This document shows positions 42,827 to 56,754 of a stretch of 64,000 bases of DNA, one piece after another. The first letter of the stretch is position 1. Each line of letters starts with the position of its first letter. The stretch is from Pholis gunnellus (lineage: Eukaryota; Chordata; Actinopteri; Perciformes; Pholidae). The stretch is from NCBI GenBank assembly GCA_910591455.2, contig OU342804.1, positions 7,310,633 to 7,374,632 on the forward strand, in the 5' to 3' direction. Made by a program: the position numbers and the translations under genes. The notes under the pieces were generated by a model. It was given only the letters and a program-made list of their open reading frames with translations. It was not told the origin of the DNA and searched no databases.

Positions 42827-45800
42827 ATTAGCAGCTCCCTCCCATGTGTGCGGATGTGTGACTGAGAAGCTGGTGTGTAGGAGTGTGCAAAGCCTCAGTT
42901 TAGCAGTTGTATATTTGGAAACGAGAAGCATATCAACAACATTAATATCCGTGATTGGAGAAAATGTCGCTGAAGATGGTTTAAGCTATTATCTGAAGAC
43001 TGTGGTGCCAAAGCAGAATGTTGCTCGTGTGAGAGTCACTAAAAATACTTGCACACTGGATAAAAAAATAAATTGGTCCTATCGAGCGACTCGTTTATTT
43101 TACTTTGACAAACATGGTGGTCGTGTTGTTTCAGCTCTGGCCTTTTGTTTCTGAGCAGTGAGACGTTATTCAGGCTTTTATTTTATGCTTTATTGTGCAA
43201 GTATTTTATCTCTGTTTCTGAAAAGATCTGCTGTTTTCGTGTCTGTCATCACCACTCCATTGTGACCACTGGTTTGTCCCAGTTGGTCACCATGGATGGC
43301 CCCCATGTGTCCTTTAGTGGCTTTTTTCTGTAGGTGAAGTCTGGTTTTTGGTCGCATTTGTGCTTGTCTGTGTTCCTCACTGTCTTTCATGGTAAGCATT
43401 AAAAACCCACATCTCTTCTCTCCTCATATTCCTCTTCCTCTCTTGGCTTTCACTTACTCTCTCTCTCTCTCTCTTACTGGCCGTCCATCACTTTCTCAAA
43501 ACAAACACAAATGTATCTTTTCTTATCTCCTTTCTTCAGTAAATAAATGATGAAAAAAAACCGGCAAGACGTATCTCTCTTTGCACGAAACAAATCACAA
43601 ATATCGTCAGCAAGTTCGATCTATTTGGGTGTCGTCAAAACATACTAATTTAAAGTAAAAGCAGACGAATGGGGAAGTGCTGTTGAAAGGAGACTAAGAA
43701 AAGAAAAGGGAAAGGGCCATTGTTGTGACCCTTCCGTCATGTGCCGTTCCAGTGTCAGTTCCAAGTTGTCATTCCAGGCCTTCATGTGACTCTCCTCGCA
43801 TCTCTCTTATCCCCTTCCTAGTGTCTGGTTAGGTTGACCGTGATCACCCAAAAGCAGATCTTCTCCTCTGAAAATAAGGTTACTCATTTCTCCTCCTGTG
43901 GAATGTGTAATGCCCCTGCACGGATATCTTCTCTCACATTATTTTGCTTGTGACTACAACTCGTCTCCTACTCTCGAGAGACTTGAATAAACTGCATAAT
44001 CACAGAATGTTGCGGATCAGTTATTTCTAACACACTGCTTAGCTCTGGCTTGAGCATGACTGAATGTGCGTGCATCTATCTTGGCATCAGTGAGTGTTCT
44101 TCGTAACCAAAACAAGATATGATGAAGCTAACCACTTTGACGGAGTTTTAACATTCATGCAGACCCAGCCACTAAATGTTCCATAATGCTAAGCTAAACA
44201 TTTGACCCTCGAGTCTGCAGCAGTTTCCCTCAAAGCAAACCATGCATATTGACTCCCTTCCTCTCAGACGTGACACACCCACCAGAGGCATCAACATGTA
44301 CACAACTGATCCCTCAGCTGCTGTCTGTAATGAGAGTCAAGCTGTGACAACAGCAATAACATAAAAACAGGGGGGGGGGGGGGGGGGGGTTTTACCTATT
44401 TAGATCTATTTTATTTTATCCCATAAACTACACATTCCATTTTAAGTCCCCATCCCAGTAGTCAGTAGGGCTGTCCCGAATACCATTTCGAGTTTTGGAA
44501 GTAATCAACAGCGAATATTTAAAGCTTCGGCCGCGACTAAAAAATAAAATTGGTTTAACCTCTCGGTTAGTAGACGGAACAGACTTGTGTCATTAAAGCA
44601 GCGCAGTGCTCTGTCACACACTCGGAGACATGCATTTTTTTTTTTAACGTGTCATTTTTCGACGAGTGCGGGCGATGCACACACTCCTACAATTACATAA
44701 TTTTTTTTTCTCCTAAAGGTTTGGTGTGTTTTATGCATTTTTCTAATCCTGAGGGATAAAACAAAAATCTGAATACCAAAATGTAACGAATACCTACCCA
44801 ACAAGCGAATAACGAATATTCGGGTCCAGCCCTAGTGCCAATGTCCAAATTGTTTTCCCTCAAAAGAGAGGGCAAATATTTATATAAAGTCCCATTAAGT
44901 GTAACAAAAATGACATTTTAACTAAATGTTGATGCCAATCGTGGGAGTGGTCCATCACAGCGCTGTGTTTTCTTTTTGTCTTTAATCCACTGCTGTGTTT
45001 TTAACGTGTGTCCGTGTCACCTGTTCTAGGCCTTGGCCAGTATGAGTTTGAACACCCAACCCATCCTGAACCTGGAGAAGTTCCAGGAAGGTCACGAGAT
45101 GCCTCTGCTCCCACCGGGACGAGATAAAGCCTCTCCGTCCTCCACCGAGTTCAACCCTCTCATTTACGGCAATGACGTTGATTCTGTGGATGTAGCCACC
45201 AGGCAAGCTATGAACGTTCCTCTCTGTCCATTTAAGGTGCGAGGAATAAAAAAAAAAAAGGAGAGAAAATGATAAAAGAATCTTTTTAGATGCACCGGTT
45301 TGGAATTCAGGGCCGATAAACAATAATAATCTTTTTGTTGTAGCTAACGATTCAATAACTAATAAAATAATCTTACAGATGCAAGAATGCGAAGAGGATA
45401 GGTTTTAATTTTTAGTTTCTTTTTCTAAAACGCCAATATGTAGAGACCTCTCACCATCCCCAGAATAAATAATACATTAGTTTATTGTGAACTTGTTTGT
45501 AATTACAGCCTAATTAACTCCAGACTTGTGCTTCTTACTGTCGAGCATGTAGAGGCTACAAAAACATTAAAATACCGTAACCTAATTATTATTATCTTGT
45601 GTCTTTTAAAATGTATCCTTTGAAGTCTCCATTGTAGCCGCTGCTCTGTGTGGAGCTCAGCCACCAATATATCGTGCAATCCTAATTATCCTAAAAGCCA
45701 AACTATCTTTCTTTTACAGGGTCGCCATGGTTCGGTTCTTCAACTCCCCAAATGTTCTCCAGGGGTTCCAGATGCACACTCGCACCTTGCGCCTCTTCCC

Positions 45801-48800
45801 CCGGCCCGTGGTGGCCTTTCAGTGTAATTCTTTTCTGGCGTCTCGGCCGCGGCGCTCTTGCTTTGCAGATAAACTGTCTCACACCCAGGCGGTGGAGTTC
45901 TATGGAGAATGGGCTCTGAATCCCACCAACCTCGCCTTTCAGAGGATACACAACAGTAAGGCTCATTTATGGTGACGGTGCGCTGTGTCTTGTTCTGTTA
46001 AAGTCAGTGTTTTTGAACTTGATGCTCTACACACTTCTGTTTTCAGATGTGTTTGACCCCTCCTTAATCGGAGACAAGCCCAAGTGGTACGCGCACCAGT
46101 TACAGCCAGTGCTCTACCGAGTGTACGATGGAAGCTCCCAGCTGGTGGAAGCCATGGCTGGTCCATTGGAGGATGAGGGCAACGAGTCTGACCCCACCGA
46201 CAGGTAAAACTTTGTTTATACGAGCACACATGCGTTCATGCTCAGCGCGCTGTTTGTTGCATTATTCTCATTTTAAAACAGCAAGAGGGCGTACAAACAC
46301 AATGTAGTGTGAAGAAGCCTGAAGACAACGAGTGTAACCGGCAAAGTGCCAAAAACCAACGTCCACAATAACCGTTCATGTTCATGGGACTACTTTATGG
46401 CCTTTATACAAGCACCGCAAAGAAAGAAGTCCAGCATTAATTGCATTATGAAGAAAGACTGGTTGATTATCGGGTAAACAATATGATTCGCCTGCAAAAT
46501 GTTTACTCAATTGTAGATTTTTAAGACCTCTGGTTTCTACAGCATTAAAAAACAAATTGACTGTCTTTGTAAAATCCTGCGTATAGTTCTTTTATCAGTC
46601 ACGTCTGACAGGTTATAAAAACTTAAGACGTTTAGGACCAAGTACCTCAACCACTTGCAGGGACTTTGCGTTAGCCGCAATTCTCTGGTGCACGCATCTC
46701 GCGCCGGCTTCCCTACGGCGAGTATAAACTACCCGTAAGAAACCGCAAGATGCTTTTTAATATCTTATTTTTCATATACATTTGTTGCAGTGGCAGTGAC
46801 AGCGAGGCATACGACGACTCCAGCTCGTCCTACTCCTCACTCGGAGACCTTGTGAGTGAGATGATCCAAGGTGACATCCAGGGAGACACTCCAAGTGAGT
46901 TGTTGTTTCATCACAAGTTCTGCGTTGACCACATTCATACCGTCCCTTTTTTAATGTTTGACTCTGACGTCTCAGGCTTGGACCCGCCTACCCACGCTGC
47001 ACTGGGAGACGCTAGCGAGGTCGAGTTTCAAGACCTCCACGACTTCGGGGACGGCCAGGGCTCCGAGGGTCCGCCGAGTGGGGACTTACCTGCCGAACCC
47101 TCTGATGGACAACCTCTTCGCTCAAGCTCCAGCACAACTGCGAGCTCAAGTCCCAGCACGGTCATCCAGGGAGTCAACCAAGTGGGTGATCTGTCCAATT
47201 TATGAATTGAGCTATATACTTAATTGTCCATAATTCCATTGATCTGTGTGCTCATTCTTTTCCAGGAGCAAGGGGAAGCACCTGAAATTGAAGCATCAGC
47301 AGGTGCCGCTTTACAGAACCCAGTCTCCGGATTGGGCGGTCCGCCGTTCCTCAGACCCGCGGTCGACGCCGGCCTGGCGGACCACTCCAACAAAAAGCAA
47401 GAGTACGACAACCCGTACTTTGAGCCTCAATATGGCTTCCCCTCAGAGGATGACCCCGATGCAGAAGAGCAAGTGGAGTCATACACCCCTCGATTCAACC
47501 AGAACCTCAATGGCAACAAGTGTGTTAAGCTTGTTCATCACTTGAATGAATGGCATATCATCATTCAAATGGGCTCTCTGACCGACCATGCAATGTTTCT
47601 TTATCAACACCCAGCATGTCAGAACCCCTCCCTCCATTCATGGTGGTCTTTGAATCTGTGGCGGTGTAATGTGGTGTGAATGCTTGAGACTTTCCCATAA
47701 TGTATGGTTGTGAATGTCCTGGTGTCGTTTTGACGCGCGGTAATGTCTTTTGGTCATTTTTCTTCAGGGCACAGCGTCCTCTTCGTCCCTGCAGCCTGAG
47801 GCTCCCCGGAGAATCCGACGGGGAGGGAGACTCCCGCAACAGCTCGCCAAACTCCACCATTTCCAACAACAGCAATGACGGATTTGGAGGACTCATGTCG
47901 TTTGCCAGTAAGAATATTTTCAGCCAAGTGTAAAACATGGAAGGTGGGCTGATTTCTGTGGGCGATGATGAAATGAAGCAGCATAACCAACGGCACCTGT
48001 CAGACCCAGTTCCCAAAGTCTCACATGATTAGATGCCCCTAAGTGCAGGATGAGTCCTGAACATTTGAAAGCCTGAAGGGGGGGGGGGGGGGGGGGGGGG
48101 GGGGATGGGATTTTTATGTAAAAAATAAATGTTTCTTTCATCAATGTATCATACAACAGGAGATAAATAAACAATAATAACAGGGACACGGGATTAAAGT
48201 TGGAAAAATGTATTTTTCATTTCACTGAGTCTTTAAAGACCTAACACCCAGCTTGAGCTTGAACACACCCCCTCACAAATTCAGAAAGGCCTTTAAATCC
48301 ACAGTGCACAGTGGGTGTAGTTGCCTTCATGAGAGAGAACATGATGTTGCCTTGTCATGCAATTTTCTCTGTGCTTCTGACAACACTCTCACCGCTCGAC
48401 CGCTGCAGGAAGCTGTTTTTGCTGTTTTGGATGAGCCAATTAGAATTTGGTGGTCAAAGCTCGCTGTGACCTCACAAAACGCATTCAAGTACTCATATTC
48501 TAATTATGACAATGTTACACAAACGTCGAATAGGATAAAATTGTGAAGTGATGACATTTAGGAAAGACAGGGATGTAAACTGCAACATGACTGGTTGGTT
48601 GAGCTATGGAATCGTGAGGCAGTAATTCTAGTGTATTACAGATTTGTATATTTACTTTTGGTAAAATAAACACATTTTCTGGGTTAGTTGCGTCTTGTTT
48701 GGATTGCTTAATCACTGAGACATGATGACAATGAGGGTAAACATCTTCTCCAAATTGTATGTGAAGGGTAAATAATGTTAACTAGGATACTTTTGGTATT

Positions 48801-51800
48801 GCATTTGAATAGTATTCCTCTTCTCTGACTATATTTTGAACACTCCCTCGACAGGCAATCTTTACAAGAACCACGGCACCAGTTTCAGTCTGTCCAATCT
48901 GGCTCTCCCCAACAAGGCTGCGAGGGAGAAAACGCCGTTCCCCAGTTTAAAAGGTATGACGACACAAACCCGACACGCTCTCACGTCTGTTCAAGTTCCT
49001 CACGAAATTCTCGTTTCTGTCATTTTCTTGTTCAGTGTGTTTTCTACGGTAATGAGAAACATTATAATTAAATGTTTTGTGTAGGACATAAAGGTACAGT
49101 AGGAAGAGTTGACAAAGTTGAAGGATGAGAGGCAATAACAAATGTTTAGTATTAGTCATTGTCGTTAACATTTGCGTTTTTCTGACCCACTCATTTAATA
49201 ATTTTTCCATCACTGGCTTCATGTTTGCAGTCATGTACCTATTAATTAATAACACATTTTAATGCTTTTTTTTACCATTTGAAATTTAGATTACACTCAA
49301 ATACTTCAAATACTAGGATTTTATCCTCTAATTTAAGATACTACACTTCTAAATAGTAAATATAATGATCATAAATACGTTTATGGCCATTGCTTATCTA
49401 CTAAAAATAATCTGAATATATGAAACGGTATAATTCTTTTATTCTTACGTATTCTAATTTAATTATTTTGTCTGTCCTTTTCTGTCTTCAATTCTTTTTC
49501 TAAATGACTTTTTTTTTGGGTAAAAGAATATTTCAATTTTGATGTTGAGGAGGAAATGGAGCAAGCAGGTTTGTAGATCTGTTTTCATAGCTTGACTTTC
49601 TTCCCGCTGGATTGCCAAACGGATATGGCACTATTTTAACGGGGAATATTGAGGACGTATCAAACAAGTTTTTCTCTCAAGATTAATACGAAAATCCACT
49701 CAAAAGCAGACTTGATGTTGCCACAGTTTGTTCCTAATTTGAAGAGATGATTAACTATTTCTCATGTGCAGTTTTTCTCATTAATTTGACTTTTTTTTCT
49801 CCTTCACCACTAGCTGAGAGTGTAGAATGTGTTCAAGCATTGGTACAAATGTGCACACTGGTAGCATTTGGAAGCAGATAGATGTGGCGAGGCAGGTCAG
49901 TCTTTTCCCAAGCGAACAAAGAAAGAGTAAGGAAGGCTTAGCAATCCAAAACAACTGCAGGATATATGGTTTTAATAACGACTCAGATGTTCATACGTCA
50001 GATAAATGAATGGAAACCTAAACATAACAAAATAAATCCAACTACAGTCGCAGCTTTGTTTATCAAGGAGAGAAGGATTTTGCAGATAAATCTGTCCCGC
50101 TTTGCTAAAGTTACAAGGACTGAAATTGCACTTGGGAACAGAATAATTAAACTGGTTAGTATTTATGATTTTATTTGGGTGATGAAGGGTTTAAGATGCT
50201 AATACGAATTCTGTTGAGGCTGGATTTTCACTTTAATTGAGAGAAAAACCAGGTGAAGCATGTTAATCTAACTCAATAGCTCCACTCCAAGTGGAATAGC
50301 TGCCATAGCAAATGTTCTGCCCCCTTTGATTATGATGTGTTTTGTCTTTGTCGTTCAGATGACCCTGACAACCCGGGTATGTCATGTCTGGTGTGATAGT
50401 CTTCTTGTAGCCCCCTGACTAGGAATCTCTTGATCCTTGACGTGACCTATACCTATCTTACACCCTGTTCCTCAGCCTAGGATTAAGATAGAAGATGCAA
50501 CTTTTCATGTTGTTCTTGTTTATCCGTGTGTCTTCCCCTTCTGTTCCTTTGACATTCTGCTTTGTGTGACTGTGGGAGTCTTTTTGATGCTCACACACAT
50601 ATCGTCAAAAGATTTCTTTTCTGACTGCAAACTTATTGGTGTGGCATCTGCACAGCCTTACTGCTACAAGAAGGATGCTCAGTCCGTTTTTAACTGCATT
50701 AACCTAATTAATGTTTCTGTGCAGTTTCCTTTATGTTTTCCAATGACGTTCACAGAATGGTCTCTCGGTGCCCCCTGACTCGCGTGTGTTTCCTTGCTTG
50801 CTTGTGTGGTGACTCCCATTTTTGAGCGTTTCCTTCCCCTTTTGAGGTCAATCACTAATTTAACAGAAAGCTGTTGACGATCTTAGGTCTTCTAATCTCG
50901 TATTTTACTGTGTATCATGATCATCTTTTGTGTTTTTGTTCTAAAAACAAGATTCCTGTCTGACACCATGCACAAATTCCAAAGTAACAAATACATCCAT
51001 TGCTCTAGACTTACATTTTCACAGTTGAACTGGACTGTTCAGCGTTACATCACATGGTTCAGGCCACTGATGTGTATGTACAACAAAGTATGCGCTACAT
51101 ATAACTCATACTTGGTGCTGTACATGTTGAATGTGTTGCTCATAGAATAGGAGGAGAACGGATATTTAACTGTCAAAATGGCGATTGCTGTTAGTTTTTA
51201 TAACACACGTCAATGGGGCTGTAAAGTGTTGTTGCTGGCTAGTTAGCTAGGTAGCTTGTCCTTCTCTAGAGTGAATGGGAGTGAGGCGGAGGGACCGATA
51301 GACCCACCACTGATGCTGGTCTCCAGCACGCTGTTCACGTCATTTTCTGTAACCAGTGTAGCATTAAAGCATGGCGGAATTAGCCAGCTAGCTAACTAGC
51401 CTGCTTGCTAACTTGCCAATTCCACCGTGCTTTAATGCTACACTGGTTACAGAAAATGAGCCGAACAAAGTTGTTACTTATCTGGTGATAGCGATGTGCT
51501 TTACTAAGCTGTGGCAACGAGTGTGGATGAAGCAGTAAGTTGTTAAATTTGACTCCTTCACTCTGTATCTCTGCGCTCCGAAATGTTATGTCGTTGCTGC
51601 AAAACCTCACCTCAGTTAGTCTGCCATAAGTCGGTTTAGTTTATACCGAAGTTAGCCCGCTGCAACAATGGCAACGGTGCACATAAAAATGGCCGCCACT
51701 CTGACCATCCTGCTACATTGATTTGAATGGGAATGTCCGTACTACTCCTATTTTATTTCTATGGTTTTTGCCAAACACGTGGTCAACTCATCGAACACAT

Positions 51801-54800
51801 TCAGCATTGATACCATCATCAGCACATATTGTTGTTTTCTCTTTTCTGTCTGTCCTTCTCCTTTTACTTTTTTATTTCTTTGTTTTGGCGCCATGTTGAG
51901 TCTGCATGTGTGTTGTGTTATGGGTTGATGTTCAGACTGGTTGTGTCTGGGCCGATGTCGCTCTCTCTCTCTCCACCTTTTGTCGTGGCACTAATTCTGG
52001 GTTCTGTGTGCAGTATTTGGGCTAAATTCTCTAATGGAGATAATTACAGAGGCTGGCCCGGGGAGCGGAGAAGGTGGGTTCTGCCCTTTTTAATTGAGTC
52101 GGCTGCATGCTTCTCCAAGCCAGTCAACTACATCTCCCAGCATCCCCTTCTGTCTACCCTCATTTCAGTCACCGTGTGTTTTCACGCCGCCATTCATAGT
52201 GACTGTTCCCCTTCCTCAGACTAACTATTTCACTCCACCGTATGTTGGTGTATTTATTGAACTAGTCTTATCACAGGAACGTTTCAAAGGACATCTGTAA
52301 TCACAGGAAAAAGTAAAACAATACACCATGCAGGGAAAATCCACAGGGAAGCAAATGAAGCACAAGATGGTGAACAGGATGTTGAGATGCAGAATAAGAA
52401 CACAATGAGCTAAAATAATCTACCAGCATGCATTGTTCCTCGTTGTTTTTCTTGTCCTTTATGCTCCAACAGAGTACAAGCGGGGGTTGGGCCCAATCGT
52501 GCTGTAACTGCTGTGCTGTACACAACGAGCAGTGACGACAGTAACATTATGCAAGTTTTAAACCCAACTGGTGAACATCTTTATTGTTAGTGCGCCATAT
52601 TCAGGCTTTTGCCCGGCGTGATGCTGGTTGTCTAGATGTTTGTCATGAAAACTCCAACCTGGTAGACGAGTTACGGTTGTGTCAACATTACAGGTGTTTA
52701 GATGAAACACAATGTTGCAGAGCATTTAGTGTGTTTCCTTTTGAGTTGGGAGGGAACTGAGGCTGTCACTGTACTGAAACATAATTAGTTCATCAGAGGC
52801 AGTGGGCAGCATATTACTTCAAAAATAGACTATAGAACTATTTTGAATTTCCAATGTTATTTCTCTATTTTTAAAACTTGTACTCTGGGGTTTGTCCCGG
52901 GAAGTTAATTATGTCTCTGGTGGTGTCTGGTGTTTTTTTACCCTACTGTAAAAAATGTGGATAACTTTAATAATCCACATAACTAGTCAGATGTCTCGCA
53001 GCAGACAATTGAAGACCTAATGCAACAACAACAATAGTCCCATAAAGTGCTGCAGGAATGAGTCCTAAAACCCGAAAAATGAGTTAGCATTTTTTAACTT
53101 CCGGTTCCCTCGTCTAGAAGCCGATGTGTTGTTGTTTTTTTGTTGGATACCTGAAATTAGATCTGTGGTTATCACAAGCTTAAGAGGTTTTAATGTCAGT
53201 AAATACCTTTTATTTTATTTTTTAAAGGCAGTTAATAACAACTGGCTAAATGAGACGACTAAACGTCATCAGCAGAACACTAAACCGCCTTTAGCTCCGT
53301 GAAGTCATGTGACTGTGGTGTAGTTGGTTTGTAGCCTAACATGGTATCAGAAAAGTGTGTTTGCCACTGAGCTTATTTTCTGCAAAAATCCAATCCGTCA
53401 TCCCTGCAGCACTCTGTTTCAAGAGGACATTAGTGGAGCTCAGGAGCTTTAAAAACAGGATATGAATACAATCAATCAACTGATATAAATATAAAGCAAG
53501 CAATGCACCTAAACACGGGACCAGTAATACATGCAGTACACATGAAATAAGACCTCAAAGTTTCACAGTCTTGGGCTTAAGCGTCCAATGGAGCGTCTTT
53601 GCTTCCTAAACTGTGTGGCTGCACATCAAAACCCATCAGACCAAACAAACAAACCCCGTTTCTTCCTCTGCATCAGACCATCAGTGGTGCTGCCGTCATC
53701 GTAAAATGATTTATGACAATCCCATCAGAAAATCTTCAATCGACTCCTAAAGTAGGCCATCCTAGATAGAAAACTCACCTCCAGCTCACATTATAATTTC
53801 CTGTCTCCCTGAAGGCTTGCTCAGGTTTTTTTGATCTTGTTCGTGCAGGTTTCCAATTAGGTTTGTGTTTTAAATGTAAATGGTTACCTGTCCGTCACAC
53901 ACTTTTCTGTTGTGTCTGCACCACTGAAAGTGTTCAGAGCTGATGATACTCAATAACAGAAATGTGTAGGTTTTAGTCCAGAAGATACTGGTGGACCATC
54001 CAAACGGATATTTGTTGTCACAGCCAGTAATATATAAAGGTTTACTAACATGCACTTAGAATGGGATCAAAACATTCTGAATGGCACATGTTCAGATGAC
54101 CCTAGATAAGTGATGAGTGATATTCCTGAAGTATTTTACGTCTTTTTTTTTCTTTATGAATGTAACTTGAGTGACTGACTGAGAGGTTTATTATTATAAT
54201 CTTCCACCTGGCCGGGTGAACTTTGTCTGTAAGCCGACCTGTTAGTGCGGATGAATTTAAGTTCTTGCTGGTCCAGACTTGGGATTCAGATCAGCTTCGC
54301 TACGGTCTCTGCCTTGTTACTCAGGTCGACGGATCATTTGACCCCCGAGGGTGAGCATCAATGAAAACAGGCTCACAGCGTCCTCCATTAATAAACTACT
54401 GGGCTCTTCTAACTAAAGTTAAAAAGCTGTAGGCCGACCAGCAAAGAATATTGATGAAAACCTTCAGAGACTTCTGTTCATTACTAACAAACTTTTTCAT
54501 TTATCCTGAGTTATGTCTGGCCACATTCATGTTGGACAAAATCCATAAGCGTCGTCCTGCAGTAATGTTTGCTCATAAAGAGGCTTTGGGGCCGGTGTGC
54601 TGCTTCTACTGCAATCAATTTATGATTTCTTCTCAAACAGCGATGCTTTATTGGCTTTCAAACAAAAACATGCTGGAAAATTCCACTTGTGCAATCAAAG
54701 TATTGGTATTGGGAATAAAACCTCATTTCTTGTCCCCATGTCACTCCAGCAGTAATAACAAACAATAGATCCCTGCTGTCACATAAAAGGGACAATAAAC

Positions 54801-56723
54801 CGGCCTGTAATGACAGATGTCAGATCAGAAAATCTTCCTGTCTGCTGCATGTAGGAGTGTGCTCCTCCCTCATCCTTTCATGCGGTAGAAACACAATCAG
54901 CCAGTGACTGAAAGCAGAAAGTGTGAGCTCAACTTCCCCTTTTTATGTCTGTGTAGCTCAGGACAAGCTCACCAATGAACCTATCACAGTGTAGAGCTGT
55001 GGATATATGCTGAAGCTTGATGCTCTTGATCCTGCAACATTTGCATACGATTTTTGTGTTGCAAATATAATGGTGTGATGATAGCACACATGCTTAATTT
55101 ATTGTTGTACATGTTCCCTAGACCTTTGACTGAACCTAAACCCACATAGGCCTGACCATATGACTTCCAGCCTGATCGTACGGATGCATTCCTACCAGGT
55201 CGTTTGACGCTCAGTCTAAGAGGGCTTATTAATTGCTTTAACGGTCAACATTCGGAGGATTGGTTGGACTTCTGGCATATTGGGGATTCTGGTCGGCTGT
55301 CTTGTTGTTACAAACTGTAGTGAGCTTGTTTTGATATTACTCGTGTAGTATTTCACGCGATGTGTAATATATATCTGATTCAAAACTGAACTTTTCTGCA
55401 GAGCAGTCACCGTATTTGTATCTTCCAGTTTTCTGTGGCTTCATGTTTGTTCTTTTTTTTTCTTCTTCTCACACTCCGTTTATAGTGGACATGCAAAAAT
55501 GAATGCTGCCTTTCTCTCCGTTTGTCAACATTGTGTGGCCGTCTTTCTTTTAATAAACGTAAAATATACAAGACCAACCAGGGATCTGTGTTTACGCTAT
55601 AGGCGGTATATAAGAATATATTTTGTTTTTTTGCAACCAGAAATTTCACAAGAAGGTGGAGCTAAATACAACTGAATGTTGAACAACTGAATCTTCAAGA
55701 CATTTTTAGGCCAACAAAAATGTTGCAGTTAACATCATGAAACATACAAACACACTGTGGAAGGGTTAAAGCTGTTAGACGACAAACCAACAACTCAGAC
55801 CAGACAACATGGCGGTAACAACCTGTCAATCACAGTCAGCCCCGCCGTAAAGCATCCCCTGCTTTATGGTCTGTTTGACTCTAAATGGACCATAATTTAC
55901 TAAATGAACATCATGCTGTATTGAAGAAGACTTGAAACTAGAGTTTGAGACCATAAACTCATGTTTACAATGTTTACTGAGGTAATAAATCAAGAGAGAA
56001 GTAGTCATTTTCTCATAGACTTCTATACAATCAGAGGAGTCGCCCCCTGGTGGCCACCAGAGAGAATGCAGCTTTAAGGCACTTCAGCATTGCCTTCACT
56101 TGTCAGACCTGGAGGTTGCCGCCTGGTTTACACTCCTGAGTACCAACGTTGTGGCCGGTTATAATGGATAGGTACTGAATGAGTCATAAAAGTTGACGGT
56201 TCTGACCATGAAGAATGGCTGATTTAAAATGTGTAGTGTGAGTTGACACAACGTCCATGATTTTAACAGTAATGTGAGAAATCGACGGTGTCTCTAAAGT
56301 AGAAAAAAGTCTTCTGCAACAAGATACGACGCTCATTAATAAGCAGCTTCAATAAATGCTGCAGTGGTTTGCACTCAAGTCTGGGTCAAGTCTCGTATGT
56401 ATTTATTTGAGCCAATTGAGCGAGTAAAAATAAATCAACTAAATGTTTTGAGCCTCTTTAATCATCATCATATAACGCTAAAAGGATTGACCCAACCCCG
56501 GCTAGTGGTCCACTCCTCAGCATCACGCGGCGTTGCAGCAGTGTTTTAAAATGAGTCACCTCGTGACGTTGGAGTGCAGCTCATTTTCCTTGCCATCCTC
56601 TCATCTCTTTATTTTCTTTCATGCATGATGTCACTGATATAGTACACACTATCCTCCCTCTGACCTCACATCTCTATGCCGCTAATGTGTGATGCCAACA
56701 CCAAGAGCACCATTTGGACTCCC

Positions 56724-56754
<31 letters not shown>

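Larger units (their letters stand above)
41388..45029 (+). other. madd intron 6 (3.6 kb); repeats and one possible microexon
   Basis: It holds a (TG)n run (42778-42824), a 20-G run (44370-44389) and a probable hAT-like nonautonomous element (44466-44834). A 9-nt segment at 41710-41718 is flanked by a strong polypyrimidine tract plus TAG and by GTAAAA. The longer open frames (for example 42687-43154) span the TG repeat and are not supported. Confidence 0.5.

Noticed and set aside
42687..43154. 155-aa open frame in madd intron 6
   Set aside because: It spans the (TG)n repeat, has no recognisable domain and no splice phase fitting the flanking exons.
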